DNA from: Paenibacillus sp. OK003
GTDB taxonomy: Bacteria > Bacillota > Bacilli > Paenibacillales > Paenibacillaceae
Assembly: GCF_900109515.1 (NCBI RefSeq)
Contig: NZ_FOBD01000001.1
Span: forward strand, 558,001-622,000
Direction: 5' to 3'
DNA: 64,000 nucleotides
Position 1 is the first letter of the stretch. Each line of letters begins with the position of its first letter. Positions 28,959 through 38,331 of the stretch are shown piece by piece. A program made the position numbers and the translations under genes. The notes beneath the pieces were generated by a model that did no database searches, was not told where the DNA came from, and was given only the letters and a program-made list of their open reading frames with translations.

Positions 28959-30485
28959 CTAGGATTCACTCTTGACCAAAGGCAGCAAAATCGTAAATTC
29001 CGTTCCTGCTCCTAGTTGGCTGCGCACTGTAATTTTCCCGCCATACGATTCTACAATCGAACGGGTAATGGCAAGTCCAAGACCTGCACCCCCTTGTTTT
29101 CTTGAACGGGAAGAGCTTGTGCGATAGAAGCGTTCAAAAATATGAGGGATATGCTCCGGTTCAATTCCAGAGCCGTTATCTTTGACGGTTAACTCGGCTT
29201 TATGCTGAGCGGCATATAACGAAATACTGATGGTTCCCCGATCTGAATCGGTGTGCTGTACTGCATTGTGGAACAGATTGAGTACAACCTGTTTTAATTT
29301 GTGAGCATCAGCCATTACATGAACTTCAGCGGTCAGGTCGAGATGAACCTGTCTTTCCTGAGCCATCATGATCAACTGTGGCTGCATTTCGAGCAGCAGA
29401 CTGTCAAGTTGGATGACTTCCTGCTCCTGCTGAGGCGCCTGATCCAGCTTGGTCAGCATCAGCAGATCCTCTACAAGTTTGTTAATCCGCACCGATTCAC
29501 CGTACATGCTGTTCAAAGCGCTATATAATTGCTCGCTGTTGGAAGCTGCGCCGCGCTTAAGCACCTCAATGAATCCGTGAATGGAGGTAAGAGGGGTACG
29601 CAGCTCATGGGAAGCATCAGACAGAAAACGCTGCATCTGCTCTTTTGACTCCCGTTCCGCTTCAAACGAGTCTTCAAGCCTCTCGAGCATGCCGTTAAAT
29701 GAAAGCGCCAGCTGATCCACTTCCTGTTGTCCCTGGACAGAGGGAAGGCGTTCGGCCAAGCTTCCTGCATCGATCCGTTGCACTGTATCTACCATACTGG
29801 ACAAGGGAATCAGTGTCCGGCGAAGTGCCTTGGCGTATAGAACGAGTCCAGCCACCATAGCCAGCAGGGATAACATCAAGAAGATCAGAAGCTGTTTCAC
29901 AATCAAATCTTTTAGCGGTTTTGTAGCGGTGCCCATCTGCACCATGGGTAAGCCGCGATTACGCGGTCCAGGCGAGGAGAAGACGATTAACTGCTCATTG
30001 CCTTGATTATCCGTTACAATCCGGTACGGAACATGTTGTTTATCGTTAATCCGATCTGTGATGTTCTGATATTCAACTGACGTCAACCGAGGAGCGGTCA
30101 GACCGTCTTCACCAAAAATGTCCTCGAAGCCACTTTGATTATCAAATAAGGCGAGTGAACGATCAGGAATGTATAAGAAACGATTGCCTGATCCTCTTGG
30201 ATCTGATCCAGATTGCCCACCAAAAGGATTGTTCGTCGCACCACCTCGTGAAGACGATCCGAGCCACACAGGAGGCATGGACATGAGCTGCTCTTCCATG
30301 GTTTTCGCCTGGTTGCGATATAGAAAGCTTTCCATAATCCAGAATTGAAGAATGCCAATTAACAATAACAGAGCAGCCATAATAAACAGCGATCGCGCGA
30401 GTAATTGAGAGCGGAGCGAACGTGGTGATATCCATTGATGAAGCCATGTCCAAAGATGTTTATCTTTCTTTAATAAAGAGGTCAT
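28959..30485 (-). CDS. Membrane sensor histidine kinase
   Basis: A 508-residue sensor kinase with two transmembrane helices (~30-52 and ~190-212) around an extracytoplasmic loop that contains a Gly/Ser/Asn-rich insert (GATNNPFGGQSG). A HAMP linker (~213-270), the phosphoacceptor helix ASHELRTPLTSIHGF (His near 285) and the ATPase domain with VLNLFHNAVQHT, DNGSGIEPEH and GGAGLGLAI follow. The ATG shares one base with the stop of the response-regulator gene (TAATG). The pair is divergent from the glycosylation operon it probably controls. The signal is unknown. Confidence 0.92.
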   Translation of the reverse strand: MTSLLKKDKHLWTWLHQWISPRSLRSQLLARSLFIMAALLLLIGILQFWIMESFLYRNQAKTMEEQLMSMPPVWLGSSSRGGATNNPFGGQSGSDPRGSGNRFLYIPDRSLALFDNQSGFEDIFGEDGLTAPRLTSVEYQNITDRINDKQHVPYRIVTDNQGNEQLIVFSSPGPRNRGLPMVQMGTATKPLKDLIVKQLLIFLMLSLLAMVAGLVLYAKALRRTLIPLSSMVDTVQRIDAGSLAERLPSVQGQQEVDQLALSFNGMLERLEDSFEAERESKEQMQRFLSDASHELRTPLTSIHGFIEVLKRGAASNSEQLYSALNSMYGESVRINKLVEDLLMLTKLDQAPQQEQEVIQLDSLLLEMQPQLIMMAQERQVHLDLTAEVHVMADAHKLKQVVLNLFHNAVQHTDSDRGTISISLYAAQHKAELTVKDNGSGIEPEHIPHIFERFYRTSSSRSRKQGGAGLGLAITRSIVESYGGKITVRSQLGAGTEFTILLPLVKSES

Positions 30486-31168
30486 TAGAGATCCACCCTA
30501 TATCCGACACCTCGAAGTGTACGAATGAGCTTATGTTCTTTATCCCCCAGTTTGTCACGCAAGGAGCGGACGTACACCTCCACAATATTCTCTTCTCCAC
30601 CAAAATCGTATCCCCACACGCGGTTCAGAATGGTCGCTTTACTCAGGACAATACCATGATTAAGCACGATGAATTTTAATAGTTCATATTCGGTTGGAGA
30701 TAACTCCAGAATCTGATCGTGATAGGTAATCTCTTTGCGTTGATCATCAATTCGGAATGGACCATGAGTCACTGCTCCTATTAATAAAGGAAACTGATTA
30801 CGCAGCCTTGCCTGAATCCGTGCAAGCAGTTCATCGAACGCAAAAGGCTTAATCATATAATCGTCAGCACCAAGCCATAGACCTTTTACCCGATTCTCGA
30901 CTTCGTCTTTGGCTGTCAGCATAATCACTCCGACCTGTGCACCGCTCTTGCGCAGACGTTCAACAACCTCAAACCCATCCATCTCGGGCATCATGACATC
31001 CAGAATGGCCATATGTGGACGGAAGTCGAGTGCCAATTCAAGCGCAGCGGCTCCATCCGGGGCCGTACGTACGTCAAAGCCTTCGTTGCTTAGTCCAAGC
31101 TCCAGAAATTGCAAAATATGTGGTTCATCATCTGCCAATAGTATTTTAATGCCAGTACTTAGCTTCAT
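30485..31168 (-). CDS. OmpR/PhoB-family response regulator
   Basis: A 227-residue two-domain regulator. The receiver domain has the acidic pair in LLADDEP, the phosphorylated aspartate in MAILDVMMPEMDG and the switch lysine in DDYMIKPFAF; the winged-helix domain from about residue 128 ends with VRSLRDKLGD and TLRGVGYRVDL. GGAGGG lies 12 bases before the ATG. It is cotranscribed with the kinase gene. A tandem repeat in the intergenic region toward the GT39 gene has the 11-base period expected for its dimer. Confidence 0.93.
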   Translation of the reverse strand: MKLSTGIKILLADDEPHILQFLELGLSNEGFDVRTAPDGAAALELALDFRPHMAILDVMMPEMDGFEVVERLRKSGAQVGVIMLTAKDEVENRVKGLWLGADDYMIKPFAFDELLARIQARLRNQFPLLIGAVTHGPFRIDDQRKEITYHDQILELSPTEYELLKFIVLNHGIVLSKATILNRVWGYDFGGEENIVEVYVRSLRDKLGDKEHKLIRTLRGVGYRVDL

Positions 31169-31251
31169 AAGCAGGCGTTCCCTCCCGTTAAATCCATCGA
31201 TTACATACCCTCCATTCTAGAGGTCTATATGCTGTATTATCGCTCGCCAAA

Positions 31252-31269
31252 CTGAAAATTAGCTGAAAA
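31252..31269. promoter_or_regulatory. Tandem CTGAAAA repeats, candidate response-regulator site
   Basis: CTGAAAA occurs at 31252-31258 and 31263-31269, offset 11 bases, the one-turn spacing used by OmpR/PhoB dimers. It lies between the divergent response-regulator and GT39 genes, about 100 bases from each start. Confidence 0.45.
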
Positions 31270-31371
31270 GTTTGCAAGTTATCCTCAGGCAACATTCAGC
31301 GGGCACTCATCCCAGTTTTACTTTGGCATGTCACAATAGTAGACATGAAGAACTTGAAGGAGTGATTGAGA

Positions 31372-33627
31372 TTGAATAACGCCAAACGAAGGATTGACCT
31401 TGTCCTTCTGCCGATTGTTTTACTGGCGGCATTTTTGAACGGGTATGGCATCTGGAACGACCAATATGCCAATTCCTATTATACGACCGCCGTCGGGAGC
31501 ATGCTGAGAAATTTCCATAACTTTTTCTACGCATCGCTCGACTCGGCTGGTTCGGTAACCGTAGACAAACCACCGGTTGTCTTCTGGATTCAAACCGCTT
31601 TTGCTTACGTTTTTGGATTACATGGATGGAGTGTTATTTTACCGCAAGCGTTAGCGGGGATCGGTTCGGTGCTGCTGATATATTTCATGGTCAAGCCTAC
31701 ATTTGGTCTTGCCGCAGCGCGAATCTCTGCACTTGCGATGGCGACTGTTCCTGTTGTGGCAGCGGTCAGCCGTACCAACAATATTGACAGCATGCTGGTA
31801 TTCACGCTGCTGCTGGGTTCATGGTTTTTGTTCAAGGGAAGCAAGCAAGGCAGTACATGGCGTATCCTGGTTGCCTTTGCACTCATTGGACTTGCTTTTA
31901 ATATGAAAATGCTGCAAGCCTACATGATTCTTCCGGCTTTTTACTTGTTCTATCTGCTTGCCTTCAACGCAAAGTGGAGAAGAAAAATCATCCTGCTGAT
32001 CGGAAGTACGGCGGTGCTGGCAGTCGTTTCCTTATCCTGGGCAGTCACCGTAGATTCTATACCAACAGATGAACGGCCTTATATCGGCAGCAGTGAAACC
32101 AATTCGGTGCTGGAGCTGGCTTTTGGATATAACGGCTTATCCCGTCTCACGGGACAACAGAACAGATCAGCGAATGCAGGCATGCCAAACGCCTCTGATG
32201 AAGGCAAGGCCCGTGGCAACGCAGCTTCCCAGACATCAGCATCCGATCAGTCGGGCAGCGGCTCGGCTCCAACAGGCAATGCACCGGGAAATGGTGAAAT
32301 GGGTGGCATGAACGGAATGACTTTCCCGGGCGGTCAGATGCCAAACGGTGGCGAGATACCTAATGGAAGGAATTTCGGAGGCGGTAATGGCGGCGGTGGA
32401 GGCATGGGTGGCATGTTTGGTACAGGGGAAAAAGGTCCTCTGCGCTTATTCCAGACCGAACTGTCCGGCCAGGCCAGTTGGCTTTTGCCGATGGTATTAC
32501 TTGGCTGCATCGCGATTTTTGCAGGGTTAAGACGGAGAAATATAACCGATAAGCACAAGGAAGCTTTGTTCTGGCTGGCCTGGCTGCTTCCGGTAGCTGC
32601 TTTCTTTAGTGTAGCTGGTTTCTTCCATCAATATTATCTAATTATGCTCGCACCTCCAGTAGCGGCATTAACCGGAGCAGGATTCGCAGCGATGTGGACG
32701 GCTTATCGTGAACGCAATGGCTGGCAAGCCTGGCTGCTTCCGTTATCCGTGCTGCTTACCACCATCTTCGGCTGGTACATCATGCAGGTGTATAACGAAA
32801 CGATCGGGGCAGGTTGGTCTATAAGTGAATTGATCGCAGGCATTCTGATCACGATTATCTTGATTGTGATGCTTAATCGTTCACACCCATGGAAACAGGG
32901 TTTGATTATCGCAGGCTTCATGGTCATGCTGATCGGTCCGACCTATTGGGCATTTACCCCTATCACATATGGAGGCAACAGCATGATTCCGGCGGCTGGA
33001 CCGACAGGTTCCAATGGGATGTTCGGCGGAATGGGCATGGCAATGGGAGATAGACAAGGTGATCGCAATGGTGGAGGTATGGCTCCGCCGAATGCATCGA
33101 ATGAAACCGACACCGATCAGGCTTTCCCACCGTCCGATGAAGCTGACCCGAACAATGCGGGTATGGGAACACCTCCGAATTTAGGCGGAAACATGAATGG
33201 CGGAGGAGGCATGCCGATGACAGGCGGTCGAGGTGGAGCAGGAAACCGCAACGAAGAAGTGGACACTACAACACTGAATTATCTGAGAGAGCATAACACA
33301 GGTGAAACCTATCTCTTCGCAACCACGGACTATAGCCAGGCAGCTCCATATATCATCGATGAGAATGAAGCAGTTATTACACTTGGCGGGTTCTCGGGCT
33401 CAGATCCGGTGTATACCACGGAAAAACTGGAACAACTCGTGAAGAGTGGACAAGTGAAATACTTCATGGTAGGTGGCATGGGCGGTCGAGGTGGCAGTTC
33501 GGATATCGGCGACTGGATCAAGGAGCATGGTACCGAAATTCCAACGTCAGAGTGGAAGACAGGTACGGATAGCGGTTCCGGTTTCGGTTTCGGTGGTCAA
33601 ACCACGTTATATGAAGTGAAATTATAA
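31372..33627 (+). CDS. GT39-family membrane glycosyltransferase (YkcB-like) with Gly/Met-rich insertions
   Basis: A 751-residue membrane enzyme of the ArnT/PMT-like fold that would transfer a sugar from a polyprenyl phosphate. The N-terminal loop YASLDSAGSVTVDKPPVVFW carries the conserved Asp and DKPP motif; about twelve hydrophobic helices follow. Two extracytoplasmic segments, ~270-350 and ~540-630, are unusually rich in Gly, Met, Asn and Pro. A soluble C-terminal domain (~630-751) contains YLFATTDYSQAAPYII. Of two TTG codons I chose 31372, nine bases after AAGGAG; the one at 31366 is too close. It is the first gene of an operon with a GT2, GtrA and GalU, and resembles Bacillus YkcB, whose exact product is not established. 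Confidence 0.88.
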   Translation: MNNAKRRIDLVLLPIVLLAAFLNGYGIWNDQYANSYYTTAVGSMLRNFHNFFYASLDSAGSVTVDKPPVVFWIQTAFAYVFGLHGWSVILPQALAGIGSVLLIYFMVKPTFGLAAARISALAMATVPVVAAVSRTNNIDSMLVFTLLLGSWFLFKGSKQGSTWRILVAFALIGLAFNMKMLQAYMILPAFYLFYLLAFNAKWRRKIILLIGSTAVLAVVSLSWAVTVDSIPTDERPYIGSSETNSVLELAFGYNGLSRLTGQQNRSANAGMPNASDEGKARGNAASQTSASDQSGSGSAPTGNAPGNGEMGGMNGMTFPGGQMPNGGEIPNGRNFGGGNGGGGGMGGMFGTGEKGPLRLFQTELSGQASWLLPMVLLGCIAIFAGLRRRNITDKHKEALFWLAWLLPVAAFFSVAGFFHQYYLIMLAPPVAALTGAGFAAMWTAYRERNGWQAWLLPLSVLLTTIFGWYIMQVYNETIGAGWSISELIAGILITIILIVMLNRSHPWKQGLIIAGFMVMLIGPTYWAFTPITYGGNSMIPAAGPTGSNGMFGGMGMAMGDRQGDRNGGGMAPPNASNETDTDQAFPPSDEADPNNAGMGTPPNLGGNMNGGGGMPMTGGRGGAGNRNEEVDTTTLNYLREHNTGETYLFATTDYSQAAPYIIDENEAVITLGGFSGSDPVYTTEKLEQLVKSGQVKYFMVGGMGGRGGSSDIGDWIKEHGTEIPTSEWKTGTDSGSGFGFGGQTTLYEVKL

Positions 33628-33660
33628 GCATGATCGAATGGTATAAGGGAGGGAACGAAC

Positions 33661-34647
33661 ATGGCTCAAAAGTGCCGTTACAGCATTATCATTCCAATGT
33701 ATAACGAAGAAGCGGTGATTGAGGAGACTTATCGGCGTCTGAAAAAAGTCATGGGCAGTACGGGAGAGAGTTACGAGCTTCTCTTTGTCAACGACGGTAG
33801 CGTGGACCAAAGTGCACAGATGATCCGTGACTACGCGCGTTGGGACGAGAGTGTGAAGTTGATTGATTTTGCACGCAACTTCGGTCACCAGATCGCGATT
33901 ACAGCAGGGATGGATTATGCAGCAGGCGATGCAGTCGTCATTATTGATGCGGATCTTCAGGACCCTCCCGAACTGATATTGGACATGATCGTCAAGTGGA
34001 AAGAGGGCTATGAGGTTGTCTATGCCCGTCGGACCAGACGAAGCGGGGAGACCCGCTTCAAGAAATGGTCGGCAAGCCTGTTCTACCGCGTACTGCGTGC
34101 GTCGACGGATACGGATATTCCAGTGGATACCGGGGATTTTCGTCTGATTGATCGCAAGGTATGTGATGAGATGAAACGTCTTCCGGAAAAAAATCGATTT
34201 GTCCGCGGTCTGGTCAGTTGGGTGGGGTTCCGTCAGACGGCCATTGAGTATGAACGGGATGAACGCTTGGCAGGGGAGACGAAATACCCGCTGAAACGTA
34301 TGCTGAAGCTGAGTCTGGACGGCATTACCTCCTTCTCACACAAACCGCTCAAGCTTGCAGGTTACGTAGGAGCTGTTCTATCCATCGGCGGTTTCATCTA
34401 TATGCTAAGTGTCATCGCTTCAGCGATATTTACAGATTCAACGATCAAAGGATGGCCTTCGATGGTCAGCATCATGCTGATTTTTAACGGCTTCATTCTG
34501 ATCATGCTGGGCATTCTTGGCGAGTATGTTGGCCGAATCTATGATGAAACGAAGGCGCGTCCGCTCTATATCGTAAGAGATGTGTATCAGGTGGAAAGTC
34601 AGTCGAGTCAATCACGGTTAACGGGCAGAGTTGCTCATCATGACTAA
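33661..34647 (+). CDS. GT2 polyprenyl-phosphate glycosyltransferase (YkcC/GtrB-like)
   Basis: A 328-residue enzyme that would load a sugar nucleotide's sugar onto undecaprenyl phosphate. The GT-A domain shows SIIIPMYNEEAVIE, LLFVNDGSVDQS, the metal-binding DADLQDPPE and GDFRLIDRKV; two C-terminal transmembrane helices (~232-257 and ~268-292) anchor it. ATG is preceded by GGGAGGGAAC. It is placed 33 bases after the GT39 gene and overlaps the GtrA gene, forming a loading, flipping and transfer set. Confidence 0.92.
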   Translation: MAQKCRYSIIIPMYNEEAVIEETYRRLKKVMGSTGESYELLFVNDGSVDQSAQMIRDYARWDESVKLIDFARNFGHQIAITAGMDYAAGDAVVIIDADLQDPPELILDMIVKWKEGYEVVYARRTRRSGETRFKKWSASLFYRVLRASTDTDIPVDTGDFRLIDRKVCDEMKRLPEKNRFVRGLVSWVGFRQTAIEYERDERLAGETKYPLKRMLKLSLDGITSFSHKPLKLAGYVGAVLSIGGFIYMLSVIASAIFTDSTIKGWPSMVSIMLIFNGFILIMLGILGEYVGRIYDETKARPLYIVRDVYQVESQSSQSRLTGRVAHHD

Positions 34648-35077
34648 TCGTTTGGTCACTATATTTAAGTTTGGAATTGTGGGTGTCCTGAATACGGCAG
34701 TGGATGCAATGGTATTCACGTTGCTCGCTGCTGCAGGCGCGCCTGTTCTAATTGCCCAGGTGATTTCGTATAGCTGTGGGATCGTGAACAGTTACTGGTG
34801 GAACGGCAGGTGGACCTTCCAGGATGCGGGAAGACAGGGCAAAAAAAACGAAATCATGCGTTTTGTAATTACCAATCTGGTGGTTCTGGCGTTATCCTCC
34901 CTGATTCTGTACATCTGCAATAGCACTTTAGGTTGGAGCGTTGTAATGAGTAAAATACTGGCGACTCTCTCAGGCATGGTTATAAACTATATTGCCAGTC
35001 GGTATTGGGTGTTCCGGGCAGATTCCTTTCAAGGATCTAACCCTTCATCTGATGCTAATGAAAGGAGTGTTTCATGA
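34640..35077 (+). CDS. GtrA-family membrane protein
   Basis: A 145-residue protein with four transmembrane helices (FKFGIVGVLNTAVDAMVFTLL at the start; IASRYWVFR at the end), the GtrA family thought to help move lipid-linked sugars across the membrane. ATG 34640 lies inside the end of the GT2 gene, so the genes are overlapping and coupled. Its TGA ends two bases before the galU ATG. The family is small and its flippase role is an inference in general. Confidence 0.9.
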   Translation: MTNRLVTIFKFGIVGVLNTAVDAMVFTLLAAAGAPVLIAQVISYSCGIVNSYWWNGRWTFQDAGRQGKKNEIMRFVITNLVVLALSSLILYICNSTLGWSVVMSKILATLSGMVINYIASRYWVFRADSFQGSNPSSDANERSVS

Positions 35078-35078
35078 T

Positions 35079-35951
35079 ATGAGAATTAAAAAAGCAGTCA
35101 TTCCGGCAGCGGGGCTTGGCACCCGATTCTTGCCGGCAACCAAGGCACAACCCAAAGAAATGCTGCCGATCGTGGACAAACCGGCCATTCAATACATTGT
35201 GGAAGAAGCGGTACAATCGGGTATTGAAAATATTATCATCGTAACCGGACGCAATAAAAAATCGATCGAGGATCATTTTGACAAATCGGTTGAATTGGAG
35301 CATTCCCTGTATGCCAAAGGCAAGCAGGCACTATTGGAAGAGGTGCAAGCGATCAGCGAAATGGCCAGCATTCATTTTATCCGGCAAAAAGAGCCGCTTG
35401 GATTGGGCCATGCGATTGGATGTGCTCGTCAATTTGTGGGAGATGATCCGTTTGCCGTACTGCTTGGAGATGATATTATGGTGTCTGATCCCCCGGCGCT
35501 CGCACAGATGATTCATTTATATGAAAAGACAGGCAGCCAGATTGTTGGCGTGCGGCAGGTGCAACCTGCTGACGTGAGTAAATACGGAATTATCGACTCT
35601 CTGGGGGCAGACGACAGGGTTCACCGAATTACCAATCTGGTAGAGAAACCTTCCATTGCAGAAGCGCCCTCCCGAACAGCTGTGATGGGACGTTACATTC
35701 TGAAACCGTCCATCTTTCCCATTCTGGATCGAATCGAGAGAGGGGCTGGAGGGGAATATCAGCTAACGGATGCGCTGAAAGAAGTAAGCCAGGTGGAAGA
35801 ACTGCTGGCTCTTGAACTGGAAGGGCGCCGCTACGATATTGGTGATCAGTTCGGATATATTCAGGCGATCTTGGAGATCGGGCTGATGCGTAAGGAATTA
35901 CAGCCTATGTTAACTCCATATTTGCAGAAGCTTGCGACCCAATGGGCATAG
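35079..35951 (+). CDS. galU: UTP-glucose-1-phosphate uridylyltransferase
   Basis: A 290-residue cytoplasmic nucleotidyltransferase that makes UDP-glucose. The signature AAGLGTRFLPATKAQPKEML is at residues ~10-30, with PLGLGHAI, VLLGDDI, VEKP and GEYQLTD following in family order. ATG 35079 has AAAGGAGTG upstream; the longer open frame belongs to the GtrA gene region. As the last gene of the operon it can provide UDP-glucose to the GT2, suggesting a glucose-type modification, but galU is also needed for other polymers. Confidence 0.94.
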   Translation: MRIKKAVIPAAGLGTRFLPATKAQPKEMLPIVDKPAIQYIVEEAVQSGIENIIIVTGRNKKSIEDHFDKSVELEHSLYAKGKQALLEEVQAISEMASIHFIRQKEPLGLGHAIGCARQFVGDDPFAVLLGDDIMVSDPPALAQMIHLYEKTGSQIVGVRQVQPADVSKYGIIDSLGADDRVHRITNLVEKPSIAEAPSRTAVMGRYILKPSIFPILDRIERGAGGEYQLTDALKEVSQVEELLALELEGRRYDIGDQFGYIQAILEIGLMRKELQPMLTPYLQKLATQWA

Positions 35952-36099
35952 GGATTGATATATAGCAGAGGTTTAGATCTGCTGTAGGACGAGGTCTCCT
36001 CTGTGTCATGGTTCTGGCATAGACTCCAGCGTTGTACAATGGTGCCTGTAACGCTACAATGAGCAGGAAGTTCAGTTGCTCTTTGAGGAGTGAGGAATC

Positions 36100-36666
36100 A
36101 TGAGTGAGGCTATCATCAGGGATCTTATTCAGTATATGGACGTGGAGGATAACGCCGCCATTCAATACATTCAGACCGAGCATCGGATGAAACTGGGACT
36201 CTTTTGGGGGATCCAGGAAGGCAGCCGCGTTCTGGAAATCGGTTGTGGTCAGGGAGATACAACGGCGGTGCATGCACATCTGGTGGGGGAGCACGGGTAT
36301 GTTCATGGTGTAGACATTGCACCAGAGGATTATGGTGCACCACTGACCGTAGGTGAAGCGGCAGCCAAACTGCGGAAATCTCCGCTGGGTGACCGAATTC
36401 GAATGGATTATGATTTTGACATTCTAAGTGATCAGGCCCAATTCGGCGAAAATGAGTTTGATGTGATTGTACTTTCCCATTGTTCGTGGTACTTGAAATC
36501 ATTTGACGAACTCGCCCAGATTCTTAGCAAGGTTAGGAAGTGGGGGCGTCAGTTATGTTTCGCCGAATGGGATGCACGAGTTACAGATGTGAGCCAGCTC
36601 TCACATTGGTTATCCGTTCTGATTCAGTCCCAGATCGATTGTTGCCAAAAAATAGTGAAGAAATAG
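36100..36666 (+). CDS. Class I SAM-dependent methyltransferase, possibly shortened
   Basis: A 188-residue methyltransferase. SAM motif I is RVLEIGCGQGDTTA near residue 45, followed by VHGVDIAPEDYG and the motif FDVIVLSHCSWYLKS. After RQLCFAEWD the protein goes on for only about 30 residues; family members with the same body usually continue with a longer C-terminal part. The end (CCQKIVKK) is followed by non-coding-looking DNA, so a truncation or an old frameshift is possible. GAGGAGTGAGG precedes the ATG. It is monocistronic; the substrate is unknown. Confidence 0.75.
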   Translation: MSEAIIRDLIQYMDVEDNAAIQYIQTEHRMKLGLFWGIQEGSRVLEIGCGQGDTTAVHAHLVGEHGYVHGVDIAPEDYGAPLTVGEAAAKLRKSPLGDRIRMDYDFDILSDQAQFGENEFDVIVLSHCSWYLKSFDELAQILSKVRKWGRQLCFAEWDARVTDVSQLSHWLSVLIQSQIDCCQKIVKK

Positions 36667-36814
36667 CCATTTGCAGTAATTTATAAGAAAAACGTCTATC
36701 GACGTACTTTCACAGAAGACAGACCGCGTTTAGCTGAAGTTTTTCTTGCGATAATGGAATGGTTCAGCTCCGCTGAAAACGTATAAATTCCATGATCTAA
36801 AAAAATGTGTTTAC

Positions 36815-36842
36815 TTCACAATGGTAATTTTGATATTATAAT
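36815..36842 (+). promoter_or_regulatory. Promoter of the asd T-box transcript
   Basis: TTCACA (36815-36820) and a perfect TATAAT (36837-36842) are 16 bases apart, just upstream of the T-box stem I. The 36670-36810 segment before it shows no gene. Confidence 0.65.
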
Positions 36843-36854
36843 CGCAATATCAAA

Positions 36855-37155
36855 TGCGACGAAGAGATGAGTAGATAAAATTCATTCTTTCACAGAGAGC
36901 TCCGGCAGCTGAAAAGGGGTAAAGAATTTTTTATTGAATAAAGACTCAGAGCAGCACATCGGAACTTTAAGGATTGAGGGATGGTGTGACAGGAGCTCCT
37001 GTTACAGAGCGAGAGTATATGCGGATGCGGCATAATTGAATGCAGTTATCCTTAACTCGAAGAGGCTGGTATGGCGACATATTGGCGAATCTGGGTGGTA
37101 CCACGAGTGTAACAATCTCGTCCCTGAGACTTTTGTCTTGGGGATGGGATTTTTT
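36855..37155 (+). ncRNA. T-box leader of asd, probable lysine specifier
   Basis: The T-box TGGGTGGTACCACGA lies at 37092-37106, followed by a terminator stem (GTCCCTGAGAC pairing with GTCTTGGGGAT) and a T-run at 37150. In stem I, GAGT (36869-36872) pairs with ACTC (36944-36947); AGTA and the AGAGAG element are in place; the specifier loop reads GAATAAAG. Counted from either side the codon is AAA or AAG, both lysine. Uncharged tRNA-Lys should therefore raise aspartate-semialdehyde dehydrogenase, an enzyme of lysine synthesis. The T-box is clear; the codon is inferred. Confidence 0.9.
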
Positions 37156-37245
37156 GGTTTTTCCGGGATGTTAGCTACACGCTTTGGAAATGCCTGAATA
37201 GTGTTTAATAAGGGGAAACTCACACCGAAAGGAAATGATGATTTT

Positions 37246-38331
37246 ATGTCAGCAAAATTGAAAGTCGGTATCGTCGGAGGAACGGGGATGGTGGGTCAGC
37301 GTTTTGTAGATCTGCTCAATGAACACCCATGGTTTGAAGTAACGGCTATTTCAGCAAGTGCCAACTCGGCAGGCAAAACATACGAAGAATCCGTACAAGG
37401 CAGATGGAAGCTCGCTGCTGCGATCCCGGAAGCCGTGAAAAACATCGTTGTGCAGGACGCTTCCCAAGTGGAAGCTTTTGCGAGCCAGGTTGATTTTATA
37501 TTCTGTGCTGTAGATATGAAAAAGAATGAAATTCAAGCGCTCGAAGAGGCTTATGCCAAAACGGGAACTCCGGTTGTTTCCAACAACTCGGCTCACCGCT
37601 GGACAGCGGATGTACCCATGGTTATTCCGGAAATTAACCCAGGACATCTGGACGTGATTGAAGCTCAACGCAAACGTCTTGGAACGAAAACCGGATTTAT
37701 CGCAGTTAAACCAAACTGCTCGATTCAGAGCTATGTACCTGCACTTCACGCGTTGCGCGAGTTCAATCCAACTCAAGTGGTGGCTTCCACATACCAAGCG
37801 ATCTCAGGCGCAGGTAAAAACTTTACCGACTGGCCGGAAATGCTGGATAACGTGATTCCATACATCGGTGGCGAGGAAGAGAAAAGTGAACAGGAGCCGC
37901 TGCGCATCTGGGGAAGCATTCAAAATAATGAGATTGTAAAAGCGTCCTCACCATTAATTACAACACAATGTATCCGTGTACCGGTAACAGATGGTCACTT
38001 GGCGACAGTATTTGTATCCTTTGAGAAAAAACCATCCAAAGAAGAAATTCTGGACCGTTGGCTGCAATTCAAAGGTCGTCCGCAAGAACTGGGTCTGCCA
38101 AGCGCACCGAAACAGTTCATTACGTATTTTGAAGAAGAGAACAGACCACAAACGAAGCTGGATCGTGACATCGAACGCGGTATGGGTGTTTCAACGGGCA
38201 GACTGCGCGAAGACTCCCTGTATGATTACAAGTTTGTCGGACTGTCTCACAACACGCTGCGCGGAGCAGCAGGCGGTGCTGTTCTGATCGCTGAATTGCT
38301 CAAAGCAGAAGGATATATTCAGCCGAAATAA
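37246..38331 (+). CDS. asd: Aspartate-semialdehyde dehydrogenase (archaeal/fungal type)
   Basis: A 361-residue NADPH-dependent enzyme that reduces aspartyl phosphate to the semialdehyde, a branch point to lysine, diaminopimelate, threonine and methionine. The nucleotide-binding GIVGGTGMVGQRF opens the protein; the catalytic cysteine is C158 in VKPNCSIQSYVP; CIRVPVTDGH carries active-site residues. Length and these motifs fit the archaeal/yeast-type branch and not the classical Bacillus Asd, so the organism may have two. ATG 37246 follows AAAGGAAAT; the longer frame starts in the T-box terminator. Regulated by the T-box just upstream. Confidence 0.92.
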   Translation: MSAKLKVGIVGGTGMVGQRFVDLLNEHPWFEVTAISASANSAGKTYEESVQGRWKLAAAIPEAVKNIVVQDASQVEAFASQVDFIFCAVDMKKNEIQALEEAYAKTGTPVVSNNSAHRWTADVPMVIPEINPGHLDVIEAQRKRLGTKTGFIAVKPNCSIQSYVPALHALREFNPTQVVASTYQAISGAGKNFTDWPEMLDNVIPYIGGEEEKSEQEPLRIWGSIQNNEIVKASSPLITTQCIRVPVTDGHLATVFVSFEKKPSKEEILDRWLQFKGRPQELGLPSAPKQFITYFEEENRPQTKLDRDIERGMGVSTGRLREDSLYDYKFVGLSHNTLRGAAGGAVLIAELLKAEGYIQPK

